Assembly: GCF_001542915.1 (NCBI RefSeq)
Contig: NZ_LNNH01000019.1
Location: forward strand, 119,991-183,990
Direction: 5' to 3'
Length of the DNA stretch: 64,000 nt
Source: Peribacillus simplex
Lineage (GTDB): Bacteria > Bacillota > Bacilli > Bacillales > DSM-1321
Position numbers and translations under genes: made by a program. The notes beneath the pieces are model-generated. The model was not told where the DNA came from, made no database searches, and saw nothing but the letters and a program-made list of their open reading frames with translations. Positions 19,570 to 29,462 of the stretch are shown piece by piece (position 1 is the stretch's first letter; every line of letters begins with the position of its first letter).

Positions 19570-20682
19570 ATGAAAGATCCCAGAATTGAAACATTGGCCA
19601 AAAACTTGATCAATTATTCCGTGAAGCTTCAAAAAGGTGAAAAGATCTTGATCGAAAACTTTGGATTGCAGCGTGAACTTGTTAATGCCCTTGTGAATGA
19701 AGCCTATGAAGCAGGTGGTTACCCATTCGTCCTGTTGAAGGATCATCAAGTGGATCGTGCCTTGCTGATGGGTGCCAAAGAAGAACAGTACAAGATGATG
19801 GGTGAGTTTGAAGCGAACGTAATGAGCCAGATGGATGCTTATATCGGGCTTCGCGCCGGGGATAATATCAATGAACAATCCGACGTCCCTCCAGAGAAGA
19901 TGGCGATCCATGGACAAACCGTCGGCAAAGTACATAGGAATATCCGCGTGCCACAAACAAAATGGGTCGTGCTTCGCTACCCGACAAACTCCATGGCCCA
20001 ATTAGCCAAGATGAGTACAGAAGCTTTCGAAGATTTTTATTTCGAAGTCTGTAACCTCGACTATGGCAAGATGAGCGCAGCCATGGACAGCCTTGTCGAA
20101 TTGATGGATAAGACGGATAAGGTCCGCATAACCGGGCCCGGAACGGACCTAACCTTCTCCATCAAAGACATCAAGGCCATCAAATGTGCAGGTGAGCTGA
20201 ACATTCCTGACGGTGAAGTATATACCGCTCCCGTGAAGGATTCCATCAATGGAGTGATTTCGTATAATACTCCATCACCGTATCAGGGTTTTACCTTTGA
20301 AAACGTGAAATTGACCTTCAAAGATGGAAAAATCGTTGAAGCGATGGCGAATGATACAAACCGCATCAACAAAATTTTTGACACAGATGAGGGTGCTAGA
20401 TATGTCGGTGAGTTTGCAATTGGTGTAAATCCTTATATTCTACACCCGATGCAAGATATCCTCTTTGATGAAAAAATTGATGGAAGTTTTCATTTCACTC
20501 CTGGGCAATGCTATGATGATGCCTTTAATGGCAACCACTCGGACATCCACTGGGACTTGGTCAATATTCAACGCCCGGAATACGGCGGGGGGGAAATCCA
20601 CTTCGATGATGTCTTGATACGTAAGGACGGCCGCTTCGTCTTGCCTGAACTGGAAGATTTGAATCCAGAAAATTTAAAATAA
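19570..20682 (+). CDS. ampS: Aminopeptidase, M29 family (AmpS/PepS type)
   Basis: Metal-dependent exopeptidase that removes N-terminal residues from peptides; cytoplasmic. 370 aa; M29 enzymes are usually about 410, so this is the shorter subgroup. Characteristic features: N-terminal KLQKGEKILIENFGLQRELVNAL; ITGPGTDLTF; the metal-ligand Glu in AGELNIPDGEVYTAP; EFAIGVNP; and the His/Asp-rich ending (FNGNHSDIHWDLVNI, GGEIHFDDVLIRKDG). GGAGG lies 7 nt upstream of ATG 19570. Monocistronic, convergent with murC. Confidence 0.93.
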   Translation: MKDPRIETLAKNLINYSVKLQKGEKILIENFGLQRELVNALVNEAYEAGGYPFVLLKDHQVDRALLMGAKEEQYKMMGEFEANVMSQMDAYIGLRAGDNINEQSDVPPEKMAIHGQTVGKVHRNIRVPQTKWVVLRYPTNSMAQLAKMSTEAFEDFYFEVCNLDYGKMSAAMDSLVELMDKTDKVRITGPGTDLTFSIKDIKAIKCAGELNIPDGEVYTAPVKDSINGVISYNTPSPYQGFTFENVKLTFKDGKIVEAMANDTNRINKIFDTDEGARYVGEFAIGVNPYILHPMQDILFDEKIDGSFHFTPGQCYDDAFNGNHSDIHWDLVNIQRPEYGGGEIHFDDVLIRKDGRFVLPELEDLNPENLK

Positions 20683-20700
20683 ACGGCATGATTGCAATCA

Positions 20701-20743
20701 AAAAAAAAACGATCGACCCCAGCTCTGGGATCGATCGTTTTTT
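20701..20743. terminator. Shared terminator of ampS and murC
   Basis: AACGATCGAcCCCAG and CTGGGaTCGATCGTT with A and T runs outside, so it works in both directions. It touches the murC stop codon. Confidence 0.93.
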
Positions 20744-22047
20744 TATTTTACCTGCAGTGAGTGCTCGTAGGCTGCCTGGAACTTTTGGATGTCCCCAGCG
20801 CCCATGAATAACACGACACTGTTATCATGATTTTGCAAAATGGAAGTGGTGTTCTCCGTGATTAGCTCGGCACCGGGAATTTTACCTTGAAGGTCTTCAA
20901 TCGATAATTTCCCTTGATGTTCGCGAGCAGATCCAAAAATTTCACATAAGTATACTTTGTCGGCCAAATTCAAGCTGTCGGCAAATTCATCCAGGAATGC
21001 CTGCGTTCTTGAGAAAGTATGCGGCTGAAAAACAGCTACAACTTCACGCTCTGGATATTTTTGACGTGCTGAGTCGACAGTTGCCGAGATTTCAGTCGGA
21101 TGATGCGCATAATCATCAATGATGATCTGACTTCCGATTTCCTTTTCGGAGAACCGGCGTTTAACTCCGCCAAAAGTCCGCAATTGGGCTTTCACGGCTT
21201 CCGTATCCAAGTTTTCATATTTACAAAGTGCAATGACACCAAGTGCATTCAATACATTATGCTTTCCAAAGGTAGGAATCGTGAATGTATCATAGTAATT
21301 GTTTCTTACATGCACATCGAAGGTCGTGCCATCCGGAGTGACGGAAACATTTTTCGCTTGAAAATCGTTCCCTTCTGCAAATCCGTAAAAAATAACCGGT
21401 ACTTTCGCCTGAATATGTGGTAAATGCTCATCATCGCCGCACGCAATAATGCCTTTGTTGACTTGAAGGGCCATCGTTTGGAAAGCCTCAAACACGTCTT
21501 CGACATTGGCGTAATAATCAGGATGATCAAAATCAATATTGGTCATGATTGCATAATCAGGATAATAGGAAAGGAAATGACGGCGATATTCACATGCTTC
21601 GAATACGAAGTAGTCAGAATTCACGATCCCTTTCCCCGTCCCATCCCCAATCAGGAAGGAGGTCGGTTTAACCCCGCCCATGACATGGGCCAGCAAGCCG
21701 GTCGTCGATGTTTTACCGTGCGCTCCCGTTACAGCCACGCTAATATAATTTTTCATGAAATCACCAAGGAAGCGGTGATAACGGATGATCGGCAAATCAA
21801 GTTCCTTTGCCTTCACGATTTCCGGATGAGTATCCGGGAATGCATTGCCTGCAATGATGGTCATTCCAGGTTGTATATTTTCCTCATTGAAAGGAAGGAT
21901 TTTAATCCCAGCTTTTTCTAATGCCAATTGTGTAAAAAATTCTTTTTCATAGTCGGAACCTTGCACTTCAATATGCATATCATGCAGTATTTGTGCAAGA
22001 GCACTCATACCCGACCCTTTAATTCCCACAAAATGGTAAGCAGTCAT
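20743..22047 (-). CDS. murC: UDP-N-acetylmuramate--L-alanine ligase
   Basis: Adds the first residue of the peptidoglycan stem peptide, using ATP. 434 aa. The N-terminal Rossmann motif is [13 protein letters not shown] (residues 6-18), the ATP loop [11 protein letters not shown] at 107-117 and the ligase motif DYAHHPTEI near 290. Start 22047 has GGAGG 8 nt upstream; the frame extends to 22065 without a ribosome site. Downstream of sftA on the same strand, the B. subtilis order. The 260-nt gap between them shows no gene. Confidence 0.97.
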   Translation of the reverse strand: MTAYHFVGIKGSGMSALAQILHDMHIEVQGSDYEKEFFTQLALEKAGIKILPFNEENIQPGMTIIAGNAFPDTHPEIVKAKELDLPIIRYHRFLGDFMKNYISVAVTGAHGKTSTTGLLAHVMGGVKPTSFLIGDGTGKGIVNSDYFVFEACEYRRHFLSYYPDYAIMTNIDFDHPDYYANVEDVFEAFQTMALQVNKGIIACGDDEHLPHIQAKVPVIFYGFAEGNDFQAKNVSVTPDGTTFDVHVRNNYYDTFTIPTFGKHNVLNALGVIALCKYENLDTEAVKAQLRTFGGVKRRFSEKEIGSQIIIDDYAHHPTEISATVDSARQKYPEREVVAVFQPHTFSRTQAFLDEFADSLNLADKVYLCEIFGSAREHQGKLSIEDLQGKIPGAELITENTTSILQNHDNSVVLFMGAGDIQKFQAAYEHSLQVK

Positions 22048-22309
22048 AAAGCGAACCTCCACCAATCGTCTACCTGTACGACAGTATATGACGTCATCTT
22101 TTATTTGTTTTTTTCATTACGAGACTTGTTAGAAACGCAATTTCCACATAGGTTTTCATCAATCATTACTCAACAAAAAACTATTATATCACTTATTTGC
22201 CCATTCATCCATGTCAGGCAGATGCCAATTTATCAAATCATTGGTTTTTTCGTCATTCAAGGGTTTTCATCCCTTCACATTATATACAATTTCCTTTTAA
22301 TCGGTTCTC

Positions 22310-25117
22310 TTAATTAACATGTAAAAATTCCAGTTCTTCCTCCGTGATCAATACATCCCTCGGTCTGGAGCCCCTGGATTCAGACACGACCCCTTGCTGC
22401 TCCATCATTTCTATTAAACGCGCAGCTCGGTTGTACCCTACACGGAAGCGCCTCTGCACACTCGATGCCGATGCAGCCTGTTGATTCACGACAAATTCAC
22501 ATGCCTCGAAAAACAGTTCATCCGCTTCCTCCGTGACCTCTGCCACTTTCAGCAAATCTTCCTGCTCGAATAGGTATTTCGGTTGTTGCTCGAGTTTAAC
22601 GTGATTGACTACCTCATCGATTTCCTCATCGCTGACAAAGGTCCCTTGCAGTCTAACCGTTTTTGAAGAGCCATTTTCAGCAAATAGCATATCTCCTCTT
22701 CCAAGCAATTTTTCCGCTCCGCCGCTATCGATGATCGTGCGGGAATCGACTTGTGAAGAAACGGAAAAAGCGATCCTTGTCGGGATATTTGCCTTGATCA
22801 ATCCGGTAATGACATCGACTGAAGGCCGCTGTGTAGCTACAATCAAGTGTATCCCACAGGCGCGGGCCTTTTGGGCGATCCGGCAAATCGCTTCCTCCAC
22901 ATCGGCCGGGGACATCATCATCAGATCTGCAAGCTCATCGATGATCACCAGGATATAAGGCAGCTTATTTGCATATTGTCCGGCTTTCTCCGCTTGGTCA
23001 TTGAAGCGGCTGATGTCACGGACGCCTGCATGCACAAACAATTCATAACGTCGTTCCATCTCCTCAACCGCCCATTTAAGTGCGGCCGTGGCTGCCTTCA
23101 CATCGGTAATGACCGGACTGACCAAATGAGGGATTCGATTATAAGGTGCCAGCTCGACCATTTTCGGGTCGATCAACAGCAATTTCAGCTCCTGTGGCGT
23201 CGCCTTATACAGCAGGCTGACCAGCATCGTATTGATGCAGACACTTTTCCCCGATCCCGTTTGGCCGGCGATCAATCCGTGCGGCATCTTTCTAAGATCT
23301 GTGATGATCGGCTGACCCGATATATCGAGACCCAGGGCCACAGCAAGCGGTGATCCATGCTCCTGGAATTCAGCGCTCTCCAACACCTCACGTAAAAATA
23401 CAGGCTTGCTTTTCCTGTTCGGAATCTCGATCCCAATTGTATGTTTACCTGGAATCGGCGCTTCCATCCTCATATCCTGGGCGGCAAGGCTTAACTTGAT
23501 GTCATCCATCAAGTTCGTCACCTTATTCACCTTGACCCCCGGTTCAGGATGCACCTCGAAACGCGTTACTGCCGGCCCTTGGGTGACATTGACTACCTTG
23601 GCACGGACATTGAAGTTTTTCAGCGTCTCATCCAGTAATGAAGTCTGTTCATCGAGCCACTCATCATCATGCACGGCATAAGTCGGAGGTGTCAGCAGCC
23701 CTATGCTTGGAAACACATAGTATGGGTTATCATCGACTTCCACTGCACCAAAAAAATCCTCGGTTTCGCTTTGCCCGGCTTCTGCTCCGGCCTTTGATAA
23801 CACTGCTTCTTCCTTGTCATTTTCTGAAACGGGAACCTGTCCGACGGCCCCATCATGGACTGGACTCGAATCGATATCGTCCTCAACGGATTCTTCCGGG
23901 GCGGCAAACGTTCCGGAAGAATCCATTTTTGAAGCTTCAGTGATGAACGATTCGGACGCACTGGATGCAGCTTGACCATCCTCCGGCTTCATTTCAGGTA
24001 TATCTGGTGCTGCTTGATCTTCCTCCTCACCACGAAGAGGTTCCTGCTTGTATGGGAGGACTCCCCTTTCGGAATCAAGGCTTTTTTTTTCCGGTTTCAA
24101 TTTATGGATGAATTCGTTTTTTTTTCGATCTTGCTTGAGCATCATAACATTAAACGGAATATGCTTTTTCGGTCGTTTAGGCTGCCCTTCCGAAATCATT
24201 TCCGCTGGATCGCTTTCACGAGGATTTGCCAAGGCTTCGGGCTTTGCCTCCTCAGACTGCTCCATGATGGATGCGGCAACTTCCCGTCCAAAATCCACCT
24301 CATCCTCTACAGCCGCGATTTTTTCCAGCACAGGCTCACTCTCCGTTTCTGCAGGCTGTGTCTCGACAGCATGCTTCCGAAAGAAAGCCGGTACCTCCGA
24401 TGCTTCCACTTTTTCATGGGTCTGTTCTGGGATAAGTACGGCAGGTTCTTCCGTCCTTTCCTCAGCGGCAACCTCCTTGGAGGGATCAGGCGTGAACACT
24501 GGAATTTCTTTAACAAGTTCTTTTTTTTCAAGAACAGGCAGCTTGGTTTCCAATTCGTATTCAACGATTTCCTCTGAAGCCACCATCTTTTTTTCCGGGC
24601 GACGGAAGCCATAAATGGGTGAAGGTATTTCCGTTGGGCGGAATGGTGTATTCGACGGGACGATTTTTGTATGTTGCTCCCGATCCAGGTTTCTCATTTT
24701 TGGCTTCGGCTCGCGATCGAAGCTTCTTCTCTTTGGTTCGGGATCCCTGGCTTGCTTTCTCGGTTCTTTCGTCCTTTCCGCCTGCTTCGGTTCGCGTTTA
24801 TCCTTTATTCTTTCCCGGGAATTCCTTTTGTTTTGCTCCTGGTCAGGAATGAGCGGAAACTTGAATTGCCCTTTTGGATATTGAAACAGGATTTTCGTAT
24901 CCGGATCTACCGTCTGGGATATTTTTTCCGACATCTTTTCCACTGTTTGGTTGTACACTTTTATTTCTTCCTTCTTTGCCTTAGGAAGCTTCGAAAAATC
25001 CATATTCCTTAATGTTTCTTCATCAAGTGGTTCATCTATAATAATTTCTTCGATTTCGATAATTTCCTCTGCTTGGAACCATTTTTTCATTTTATTTAGC
25101 CATTTCAAACCTATCAC
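22310..25117 (-). CDS. sftA: DNA translocase SftA (FtsK/SpoIIIE family, soluble)
   Basis: Septum-associated DNA pump that clears chromosome ends from the closing septum. 935 aa, near the B. subtilis size. No membrane segments at the N-terminus, which separates SftA from SpoIIIE. Residues 1-about 450 are a charged, Pro/Glu/Arg-rich linker with low conservation. The FtsK motor follows: GQTGSGKSVCINTML (Walker A), LVIIDELADLMMM (Walker B), IVATQRPSVDVITG. The last 65 residues are the DNA-reading gamma winged helix (ASASSVQRRFRVGYNRAARLIEMM). The start is uncertain: GTG 25117 gives this length, but TTG 25108 or ATG 25090 are possible. Confidence 0.94.
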   Translation of the reverse strand: MIGLKWLNKMKKWFQAEEIIEIEEIIIDEPLDEETLRNMDFSKLPKAKKEEIKVYNQTVEKMSEKISQTVDPDTKILFQYPKGQFKFPLIPDQEQNKRNSRERIKDKREPKQAERTKEPRKQARDPEPKRRSFDREPKPKMRNLDREQHTKIVPSNTPFRPTEIPSPIYGFRRPEKKMVASEEIVEYELETKLPVLEKKELVKEIPVFTPDPSKEVAAEERTEEPAVLIPEQTHEKVEASEVPAFFRKHAVETQPAETESEPVLEKIAAVEDEVDFGREVAASIMEQSEEAKPEALANPRESDPAEMISEGQPKRPKKHIPFNVMMLKQDRKKNEFIHKLKPEKKSLDSERGVLPYKQEPLRGEEEDQAAPDIPEMKPEDGQAASSASESFITEASKMDSSGTFAAPEESVEDDIDSSPVHDGAVGQVPVSENDKEEAVLSKAGAEAGQSETEDFFGAVEVDDNPYYVFPSIGLLTPPTYAVHDDEWLDEQTSLLDETLKNFNVRAKVVNVTQGPAVTRFEVHPEPGVKVNKVTNLMDDIKLSLAAQDMRMEAPIPGKHTIGIEIPNRKSKPVFLREVLESAEFQEHGSPLAVALGLDISGQPIITDLRKMPHGLIAGQTGSGKSVCINTMLVSLLYKATPQELKLLLIDPKMVELAPYNRIPHLVSPVITDVKAATAALKWAVEEMERRYELFVHAGVRDISRFNDQAEKAGQYANKLPYILVIIDELADLMMMSPADVEEAICRIAQKARACGIHLIVATQRPSVDVITGLIKANIPTRIAFSVSSQVDSRTIIDSGGAEKLLGRGDMLFAENGSSKTVRLQGTFVSDEEIDEVVNHVKLEQQPKYLFEQEDLLKVAEVTEEADELFFEACEFVVNQQAASASSVQRRFRVGYNRAARLIEMMEQQGVVSESRGSRPRDVLITEEELEFLHVN

Positions 25118-25475
25118 TCTTTCTACGTCTGTAGTTATGTAACTAATTCTACCAGTTATTTTAAAAATATCGAGAAAATTTAAGCTAAATCGGTTTTAGT
25201 TTCTGCTTTTTCTATCCGATTCGTAACGGCCGCTGCATATTTCACCTAGCTCCTATCCTATTAAACCCATTACAAGCGGAGTTTAAACCTAACTTCCTTA
25301 AGTTAACTTAAGCCCCTAGTCTACTATTTAAATAAAACACCGCTGTTAAATCGCGTTTACAAAGAGATTAAGTTTTGATGCAGCCTGGCAAACCGGCCAT
25401 GCCATCCATATATATACTAAAAACCCACACAACTCCGTTCGTTTAAACCGAACGGTGTTGTGTGGGTTAGAGCAG
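25118..25475. other. Gap between sftA and the M20 gene
   Basis: About 360 nt. Apart from the terminator at its left-coordinate-high end (25418-25469) no gene is seen. The tract CTTCCTTAAGTTAACTTAAGC is an imperfect palindrome near 25290-25310 of unknown meaning. Confidence 0.4.
25415..25469 (-). terminator. Terminator of the M20 amidohydrolase gene
   Basis: Minus strand: AACCCACACAACaCCGTTCG and CGAACGGaGTTGTGTGGGTT around GTTTAAA, then TTTTTAG. A 19-bp stem with one mismatch. Confidence 0.9.
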
Positions 25476-26672
25476 TTATTTTGGCCATTCCCATTCATAA
25501 TAATGACATATAACCTGTGCCATCGATTTGGCAGCAATCAAAAGTGCATCCTCATCGATATCGAATTTAGGATGGTGATTGAAGTATGCCTTCTCCACTC
25601 CTTTCGGTTTACAGCCAATGTAAAAGAAGCAACCCGGGATCTTTTCTGCATAATAGGAAAAATCTTCGGAACCTGAAAACATCGGAAATTCCAGGACGCT
25701 CCTGATTTCTGTATCATCCATGCTTTCGAGGCTATTTTTCACGAACAAAGTCAGTTCAGGATCATTATATAACGGAGGATAATCAGGAATATATGAAAGC
25801 TCGCACTGTACATCGAACTCCATTTCTATTCCTTTAACGATCCTGTGGACTTCTTTATCGATCAGCTGCCGGACCTCCTCTGTCATATATCGGACATCGC
25901 CTTCGATCTCTATCCGATCCTTGATGACATTGAAGCTTCCTTTTCCATCGAAAGATCCGATTGTGACCACTCCCATTTCAAAAGGATCCAAGCGCCGGCT
26001 GATCACGGTTTGAACAGCCGTGACGAAATGGGCACCTGCAACGATGGCATCATTGGCCAGATGCGGGGATGAGCCATGTCCGCCCATACCCTTTACCGCC
26101 AGTTTGAAATATGTCCTGCCTGCCATCGCATAGCCCCCGTGATAACCAACGACCCCTGCAGGATGCGAGGGGAATAAATGGATTCCAAACACGGCGTCCA
26201 GATTATCGAGGATTCCAGATTCCATGATGCTCTTTGCTCCACCAGGAGGAGTCTCTTCTGCATGCTGATGGATGATTTTGATGGTACCGCTCAACGAATC
26301 CTTCAGCTGGATAAGACAGTCTGCCAGAACCAATAAATAGGCCGTATGTCCATCGTGCCCGCAGGCATGCATGACCCCTTCATTTTTTGAACGGAACGGA
26401 ACTTCCGTTTCTTCTGTAATAGGCAATGCATCGAAATCGGCACGGAGTCCTATCGTTTTTCCCGGGTTAGCTCCTTCGATCGTTACGATGACCCCGAATC
26501 CATTTCCTGCATTCGTTTGAACCTCCACATCCTTCCCATTATAATAATCGATGATATATTGCGCCGTTTTCTCTTCTTTAAAGGATAGCTCCGGATTCTC
26601 GTGTAAATGGCGGCGAATCTGAACCATTTCCTCTTTGCGTGCTTCCAGCATGTCCATTAATTGGTTTTTCAT
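25476..26672 (-). CDS. M20-family amidohydrolase (N-acyl amino acid amidohydrolase type)
   Basis: Metal-dependent hydrolase that probably cleaves the amide of an N-acyl or N-acetyl amino acid or a related amidohydrolase substrate. 398 aa from ATG 26672 (AAGGGGG 7 nt upstream). Typical motifs: IRRHLHENPELSFKE, GLRADFDALPITEET, ACGHDGHTAYLL, FQ-loop equivalent IIHQHAEETPPGG, and GSEDFSYYAEKIPGCFFYIGC near the end. Metal ligands Cys/His and the catalytic Glu-Glu pair are present. The exact substrate is not shown by the sequence. Alone on its strand between sftA and ytpQ. Confidence 0.88.
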   Translation of the reverse strand: MKNQLMDMLEARKEEMVQIRRHLHENPELSFKEEKTAQYIIDYYNGKDVEVQTNAGNGFGVIVTIEGANPGKTIGLRADFDALPITEETEVPFRSKNEGVMHACGHDGHTAYLLVLADCLIQLKDSLSGTIKIIHQHAEETPPGGAKSIMESGILDNLDAVFGIHLFPSHPAGVVGYHGGYAMAGRTYFKLAVKGMGGHGSSPHLANDAIVAGAHFVTAVQTVISRRLDPFEMGVVTIGSFDGKGSFNVIKDRIEIEGDVRYMTEEVRQLIDKEVHRIVKGIEMEFDVQCELSYIPDYPPLYNDPELTLFVKNSLESMDDTEIRSVLEFPMFSGSEDFSYYAEKIPGCFFYIGCKPKGVEKAYFNHHPKFDIDEDALLIAAKSMAQVICHYYEWEWPK

Positions 26673-26973
26673 GATTGTTTCCCCCTTCATTTCATGAAAT
26701 TTTGGCGAAAGGAAAGCATTAAAAGACTCTCACTCCTTCGCCCGTTGCCCTTATGCTAAGTCAAATTTGCGCGCGGTTACTCGTACATTCATGCAGCAGC
26801 TCATCCGAAAGTGCGCGCCCTGCTTTTCGCTGCCTTTAGCGGTTTGATTCCGTGCACTTGGATGCACACGAGGTATTTTTCTGAATAATCCAATTATATC
26901 ACTATACACGAAAAAAATAACGAGTAACGCTACCCGTTTGTCGCTTCCGACTCTAGTAAACTAAGCTCCCAAA
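26673..26973. other. Gap upstream of the M20 gene
   Basis: About 300 nt without a gene. TATAAT occurs on the minus strand near 26895 without a good -35 element. A small hairpin CGTGCA...TGCACG lies near 26855. Otherwise nothing recognised. Confidence 0.35.
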
Positions 26974-27011
26974 TAAAAAACAGGACCGCTGCCAGCACGA
27001 TCCTGTTTTTT
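26974..27011 (-). terminator. Terminator of ytpQ
   Basis: AAAACAGGA and TCCTGTTTT arms with inner partial pairing, and T runs on both sides; 8 nt past the ytpQ stop. Confidence 0.82.
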
Positions 27012-27019
27012 GCAGCGCT

Positions 27020-27826
27020 TTACTGTTCACGCTTTTTGTTTTTACCCAAAATGAAAATGGGCTCCAATTCATTTTCCTCGTAAAGAAATGATAAGGCCGT
27101 TATCGGTACATGGCCGCTGGCAAAGAAGCTCATCGCCATTTGTGCAAGAATATCGTATCCCGTATCATTCTTCACGTCGGCGATGATGATGACATCCTGG
27201 TGCGGAATGGCCACAGCCATCGTTCCCTCGATCTTTTCCTTCATTTCCCTAAGCCAAGATTCATTCAGGATCCTGCTTGCATCATATCCATCATTCGTGT
27301 TCAAAAAGTAGAAGGTATTGCCCGCGACGATATCAGACTTCAAATCAACGGAAAGCGAACGAACATTGAAAGAAGCGATTTCCCGGATTCTATCACCCTG
27401 CCAATTTTCCCGTTGAATCATCTTTTCATCGATGAGACGGTATGTTTTCCCTAAATCGAGTGCATAAAAAACCCGGGTTTCGGCTGTATGCTCATCGAAT
27501 AGAAAAGGATTTCCTTCTTCCGATTCCATGGGAAAGGAGGTCGAACGGATGACCGGAAAAATGGATTTCTCCTTGCCTTGCATGCTATGTACTTCTCCCA
27601 TTACATTCAAGGCCTCTTCGACGTAATAAGTGACTTCATCTATGGCCTTTTCCTGCACGTTTTCAAAATTGGCAACAACCGGGGCCAATTGTATGGCGAT
27701 GCCCTTCCCTGTCTTCACATTTTCAACCCTTAACGTATCTTGCTTGCTATCGAATTTGAATGTTCGGTTATCACCTTTCAAACGTTCCTGCAAAATATTT
27801 TTCAGCTTCGTGCTGTCCATTTTCAT
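27020..27826 (-). CDS. ytpQ: YtpQ, DUF1444 family protein
   Basis: Conserved Bacillus protein of unknown function. 268 aa, almost the same as B. subtilis YtpQ. No signal peptide or membrane segment; mixed alpha/beta, cytoplasmic. Visible family features include [11 protein letters not shown] at the start, [39 protein letters not shown] and [28 protein letters not shown] precedes ATG 27826 by 6 nt. Downstream of ytpP on the same strand (gap 51 nt); a weak hairpin lies between them. Confidence 0.92.
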   Translation of the reverse strand: MKMDSTKLKNILQERLKGDNRTFKFDSKQDTLRVENVKTGKGIAIQLAPVVANFENVQEKAIDEVTYYVEEALNVMGEVHSMQGKEKSIFPVIRSTSFPMESEEGNPFLFDEHTAETRVFYALDLGKTYRLIDEKMIQRENWQGDRIREIASFNVRSLSVDLKSDIVAGNTFYFLNTNDGYDASRILNESWLREMKEKIEGTMAVAIPHQDVIIIADVKNDTGYDILAQMAMSFFASGHVPITALSFLYEENELEPIFILGKNKKREQ

Positions 27827-27845
27827 GTTTGACCCTCCTCTTCAT

Positions 27846-27870
27846 TGAAAAAATCCCCTGCGAGAAGGGA
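27846..27870 (-). terminator. Weak hairpin between ytpP and ytpQ
   Basis: Minus strand: TCCCT and GGGGA around a 7-nt loop, followed by TTTTTT. Short stem; may only attenuate. Confidence 0.45.
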
Positions 27871-27877
27871 AATTTGC

Positions 27878-28189
27878 TTATAATGTTTGAATGAACTCCA
27901 CGATTTGTTCTTGAGTTTTGCGATCCTTGCTCACGTACCTGCCAAGCTCTTCACCATTATCATAAGCGATGAAACTCGGTATCCCGAATACGTCATTCGC
28001 TGCACAGACATCGATGAATTCATCACGGTCCACATGAATGAAAGTGAAATCAGGAAATTTCTTTTCAATCTCCGGCATGATCGGTTCGATTACACGGCAA
28101 TCTACGCACCATGCTGCTGAAAACAGGAATATATGTTTCCCTTCATTCTTCAATGCATCATATTGCTCTATAGTTTGTAAATTTTCCAT
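27878..28189 (-). CDS. ytpP: YtpP, thioredoxin-like protein
   Basis: Small thiol-disulfide protein of the thioredoxin fold. 103 aa. The active site is FSAAWCVDCRVIEP: a CxxC motif, but CVDC rather than thioredoxin's CGPC. The cis-Pro loop is FGIPSFIAY near residue 70. No export signal, so cytoplasmic. B. subtilis YtpP is close in length and sits in the same place. Likely co-transcribed with ytpQ. Physiological partner not known. Confidence 0.92.
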   Translation of the reverse strand: MENLQTIEQYDALKNEGKHIFLFSAAWCVDCRVIEPIMPEIEKKFPDFTFIHVDRDEFIDVCAANDVFGIPSFIAYDNGEELGRYVSKDRKTQEQIVEFIQTL

Positions 28190-28290
28190 TTGAATGAGCC
28201 TCCTTCATAATGACACTTCACTACATTCATCATACCAGAATCTCCAGTAATCAACCATTAATACGGATCGGTTCAACGAGTGCACGTTTT

Positions 28291-28797
28291 CTATCGCTGC
28301 GGCACGGATGATACGATCTCCATCATTTGCTTGGCATCGGTTTTTAGCCGGTCCTTATCCGTTTCGGTCGTCAGCTTGACTCCGCCGATCCCAACCGCAA
28401 GCTCATACTTTTCTTTCGCTGACTCTTTAATCGAGACAAAGCCGAATTTATCTTCATTTTGAAAGGAGTGGAGGACCAAATATTGACCCGCTTGTTTTTT
28501 TATCGCCAAAAATAATACGGAGCTGTCCTCTTTTTCATTAGGATTGACAAATAATAGATAAGCCTTGCCGGCCTGCTTCACAATCAAATTGTTATCATGC
28601 GCCTCTTCCACCTTGAAGCCCTTTGGCAGATGGACCTGGATAAGACCCGCTTCCGCATTGGGCTGTTTGTCATCGTCACGAAAAGCGATTTCCGCTGCTC
28701 TCACAGCCTTTTCGGTTTGCCTCTCGATACCGGAGCACGCAACAATGAAGCCGCTCATCAACACGAACATCACTACATATTTTTTCGATAAAGACAT
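28291..28797 (-). CDS. Predicted lipoprotein of unknown function
   Basis: 168 aa. Residues 1-21 form a lipoprotein signal: basic start MSLSKKY, hydrophobic VVMFVLMSGFIV, then lipobox IVAC with the modified Cys near residue 21. The mature part is a compact domain (IQVHLPKGFKVEEAHDNNLIVKQAGKAYLLFVNP...). Start 28797 is chosen because GGAGGG lies 7 nt upstream, whereas an ATG at 28803 is only 1 nt away from it. Not known to me from the equivalent B. subtilis position. Divergent from ytoQ. No function proposed. Confidence 0.8.
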   Translation of the reverse strand: MSLSKKYVVMFVLMSGFIVACSGIERQTEKAVRAAEIAFRDDDKQPNAEAGLIQVHLPKGFKVEEAHDNNLIVKQAGKAYLLFVNPNEKEDSSVLFLAIKKQAGQYLVLHSFQNEDKFGFVSIKESAKEKYELAVGIGGVKLTTETDKDRLKTDAKQMMEIVSSVPQR

Positions 28798-28918
28798 CGC
28801 CATTCCCTCCAGCCGTCTCTTTGCTCTTATAGATACTATTATCCTAATATCCGAAATTCATCCATTTGCAAAAATCATGATACAATGAAGGCATTCTATG
28901 CATCGAGGAGGAAAAAAT

Positions 28919-29368
28919 ATGAAATTAACCGTATATCTTGCAGGGGAAATCCATTCAAATTGGAGAAATGAAGTGAAGGATAAAGCTGAGGCCTTGAAGC
29001 TTCCGATAGAGTTTGTCGGCCCGATGGAAAATCATGATCGTTCCGATAATATTGGTGAAGATATTCTGGGAGAACAACCAAACCCGATCCTCAAGGATGC
29101 AGCCGCTTCGCAGATCAATAATTTACGGACAGGCCTTTTACTGAAGAAAGCCGATCTTGTCGTCGCCTTGTTTGGCGAGAAATATAAACAGTGGAATACT
29201 GCCATGGATGCAAGCACTGCCGTTTCCCTCGGTAAGCCGCTTATTTTGATCCGCCCGGAATCCCATCATCATGCCTTAAAGGAATTATCAGAAAAGGCTA
29301 GTGTCACAGTCGAATCCGTGAACCAAGCCATGAAGGTGCTTTCTTATGTTTTTGAAGAAGGGAAGTGA
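28919..29368 (+). CDS. ytoQ: YtoQ family protein
   Basis: Conserved protein with a nucleoside 2-deoxyribosyltransferase-like look; activity not established. 149 aa from ATG 28919 (GGAGGA 6 nt upstream; an ATG at 28898 precedes the ribosome site). Recognisable features are VYLAGEIHSNWRNEV at the N-terminus, the strongly conserved VGPMENHDRSDNIGEDILG, and ADLVVALFGEKYKQWNTAMD with ASTAVSLGKPLILIRPE. Single gene, divergent from the lipoprotein gene. Confidence 0.92.
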   Translation: MKLTVYLAGEIHSNWRNEVKDKAEALKLPIEFVGPMENHDRSDNIGEDILGEQPNPILKDAAASQINNLRTGLLLKKADLVVALFGEKYKQWNTAMDASTAVSLGKPLILIRPESHHHALKELSEKASVTVESVNQAMKVLSYVFEEGK

Positions 29369-29401
29369 ATCGAGATACGGACGGTAGCCCTGGTTACCCC
29401 C

Positions 29402-29437
29402 AAAAAAATGCTTGCAGGGAAGGCCCCCTGCAAGCGA
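29402..29437 (-). terminator. Terminator of the AraC-family gene
   Basis: GCTTGCAGGG and CCCTGCAAGC around a short loop, with seven T on the minus strand. It may also stop ytoQ transcripts. Confidence 0.88.
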
Positions 29438-29462
29438 AAAATGAAAAATTCCCTTGTTAAGC

